Of a stretch of 64,000 bases of DNA, positions 63,275 to 64,000 are shown one piece after another; within the stretch, counting starts at the first letter, position 1, and each line of letters opens with the position of its first letter. The notes under the pieces are model-generated. The model saw only the letters and a program-made list of their open reading frames with translations. It did not search any database and had not been told where the DNA came from. The position numbers were made by a program, and so were the translations under genes. The stretch is from positions 124,001 to 188,000 of the forward strand of contig NZ_JAUYNX010000016.1 in assembly GCF_030704825.1 (NCBI RefSeq), written 5' to 3'. The stretch is from Brevundimonas sp. Lineage in GTDB: Bacteria; Pseudomonadota; Alphaproteobacteria; Caulobacterales; Caulobacteraceae.

Positions 63275-64000
63275 CCCACCTTCACCCGCGTCGCCGCCTC
63301 CGGCAGATCTTCCCCGAACGCCCGCTGGTAGAACTCCGCGATCGTCGGCCGTTCCAGCTCGTCGCACTTGTTCAGGAAGGTCAGCCGGAAGGCCAGCCCC
63401 ACATCCCCCGCGAAGATGATCGCGTTCTGGGCCCAGGTGATCACCGTGCGCGGGCTCATGACCGTCGAGATGTCGCCGTTCATGAAGGCGTTGCGGGTCA
63501 TGTCGGCGACGCGGACCATGGCGGCGATGCGGCGCTGGCCCTCGGCGTCGGACCATTCGGGGACCTTGGCGGCGACGATCCCGGTCTCCACGTCGTGGTC
63601 GAGGTAGTTGAGCGTGGTGACGATGTTCCAGCGGTCCATCTGACCCTGATTGATCTGCTGGGTGCCGTGGTACAGGCCCGAGGTGTCGCCCAGGCCGATG
63701 GTGTTGGTGGTCGAGAACAGCCGGAACCATTTGTTCGGGCGGATGACGCGGTTCTGGTCCAGCAGGGTCAGGCGGCCCTGCGCCTCCAGCACGCGCTGGA
63801 TCACGAACATCACATCGGGACGGCCGGCGTCGTATTCGTCGAACACCAGGGCGATGGGGCGCTGGATGGCCCAGGGCAGCATGCCCTCGCGGAATTCGGT
63901 GATCTGTTTGCCGTCCTTGAGGACGATGGCGTGCTTGCCGACCAGATCGATGCGGCTGACGTGGCTGTCGAGGTTCACGCGCACCATCGGCCAGTTCAGC
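63271..64000 (-). CDS. cobS: Cobaltochelatase subunit CobS, 5' part cut off
   Basis: The last 243 residues of CobS, an AAA+ ATPase subunit of the aerobic CobNST cobaltochelatase that inserts cobalt into hydrogenobyrinic acid diamide. Walker [10 protein letters not shown] and the sensor-like [10 protein letters not shown] are visible; the Walker A part lies beyond position 64000. The frame is open to the window edge ([20 protein letters not shown]). It is followed with a 4-base overlap by an unknown gene rather than by cobT. Confidence 0.95.
   Translation of the reverse strand, partial: LNWPMVRVNLDSHVSRIDLVGKHAIVLKDGKQITEFREGMLPWAIQRPIALVFDEYDAGRPDVMFVIQRVLEAQGRLTLLDQNRVIRPNKWFRLFSTTNTIGLGDTSGLYHGTQQINQGQMDRWNIVTTLNYLDHDVETGIVAAKVPEWSDAEGQRRIAAMVRVADMTRNAFMNGDISTVMSPRTVITWAQNAIIFAGDVGLAFRLTFLNKCDELERPTIAEFYQRAFGEDLPEAATRVKVG

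Overview
The window is a very G+C-rich chromosomal segment from an alphaproteobacterium, most likely Caulobacterales and Brevundimonas-like. This rests on gene content and style rather than on any search: many TonB-dependent receptors and proline/alanine-rich periplasmic proteins, a phasin, the ClpS-ClpA pair, an HWE-family histidine kinase, the aerobic cobaltochelatase gene cobS, tandem cold-shock genes, and dense operons whose genes overlap by 4 bases (ATGA or GTGA). I found no rRNA, tRNA, CRISPR array or insertion sequence.

Layout. 1-5.3 kb: a minus-strand operon of an adenylate-forming enzyme (cut by the window edge), a metallo-beta-lactamase-fold hydrolase, an NAD-dependent epimerase and a ketoacyl synthase III, with a Nudix hydrolase and a DUF4424 protein upstream. 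5.4-10.4 kb: ribonuclease R, and divergently the two reverse-transsulfuration enzymes. 10.4-14.7 kb: a stand-alone EF-G domain IV-like protein, two paralogous cold-shock genes with structured, duplicated leaders, small proteins, a nitronate monooxygenase-like enzyme and queF. 14.7-19.2 kb: an island-like locus with one 1335-residue protein (XRE helix-turn-helix, Mrr-like PD-(D/E)XK nuclease, STAND-type NTPase, long helical repeat) and a translationally coupled 50-residue membrane protein. 19.2-29.3 kb: DUF817 and DUF4173 membrane proteins, two two-component systems, an FAD oxidoreductase and a carboxylesterase.

29.3-43.2 kb is a glycan-use locus: a GH1 beta-glucosidase, a LacI regulator with a nearby operator, a TonB receptor, a GH144-type secreted lipoprotein, an ABC sugar importer without its ATPase, and a large discoidin-domain glycosidase. 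The parts fit a path of outer-membrane uptake, periplasmic trimming, ABC import and cytoplasmic hydrolysis; a beta-1,2-glucan is one possible substrate. 43.2-53.8 kb: lipoproteins, dnaB, a TonB receptor behind a clear SAM-I (S-box) riboswitch and a small leader ORF, the rpsF-rpsR-rplI operon, a diguanylate cyclase and a DacA-type carboxypeptidase with a SPOR domain. 53.9-60.8 kb: phasin, clpS-clpA, a CHASE4 histidine kinase, an outer-membrane protein and a CsbD stress protein behind an EcfG-like promoter. 60.8-64 kb: three palindromes before a DUF2239 gene, a higBA toxin-antitoxin module, an unknown gene coupled to cobS, and cobS itself (cut by the window edge).

The best candidate for an undescribed system is the XRE-Mrr-STAND-repeat protein with its coupled small membrane protein (14765-18959). 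Its layout resembles antiviral STAND (Avs-like) proteins, but it carries its own DNA-binding domain, and a palindrome overlaps its promoter. Secondary leads are the SAM-riboswitch TonB receptor with its leader peptide, the free EF-G domain IV protein, and the covarying hairpin in the cold-shock leaders.
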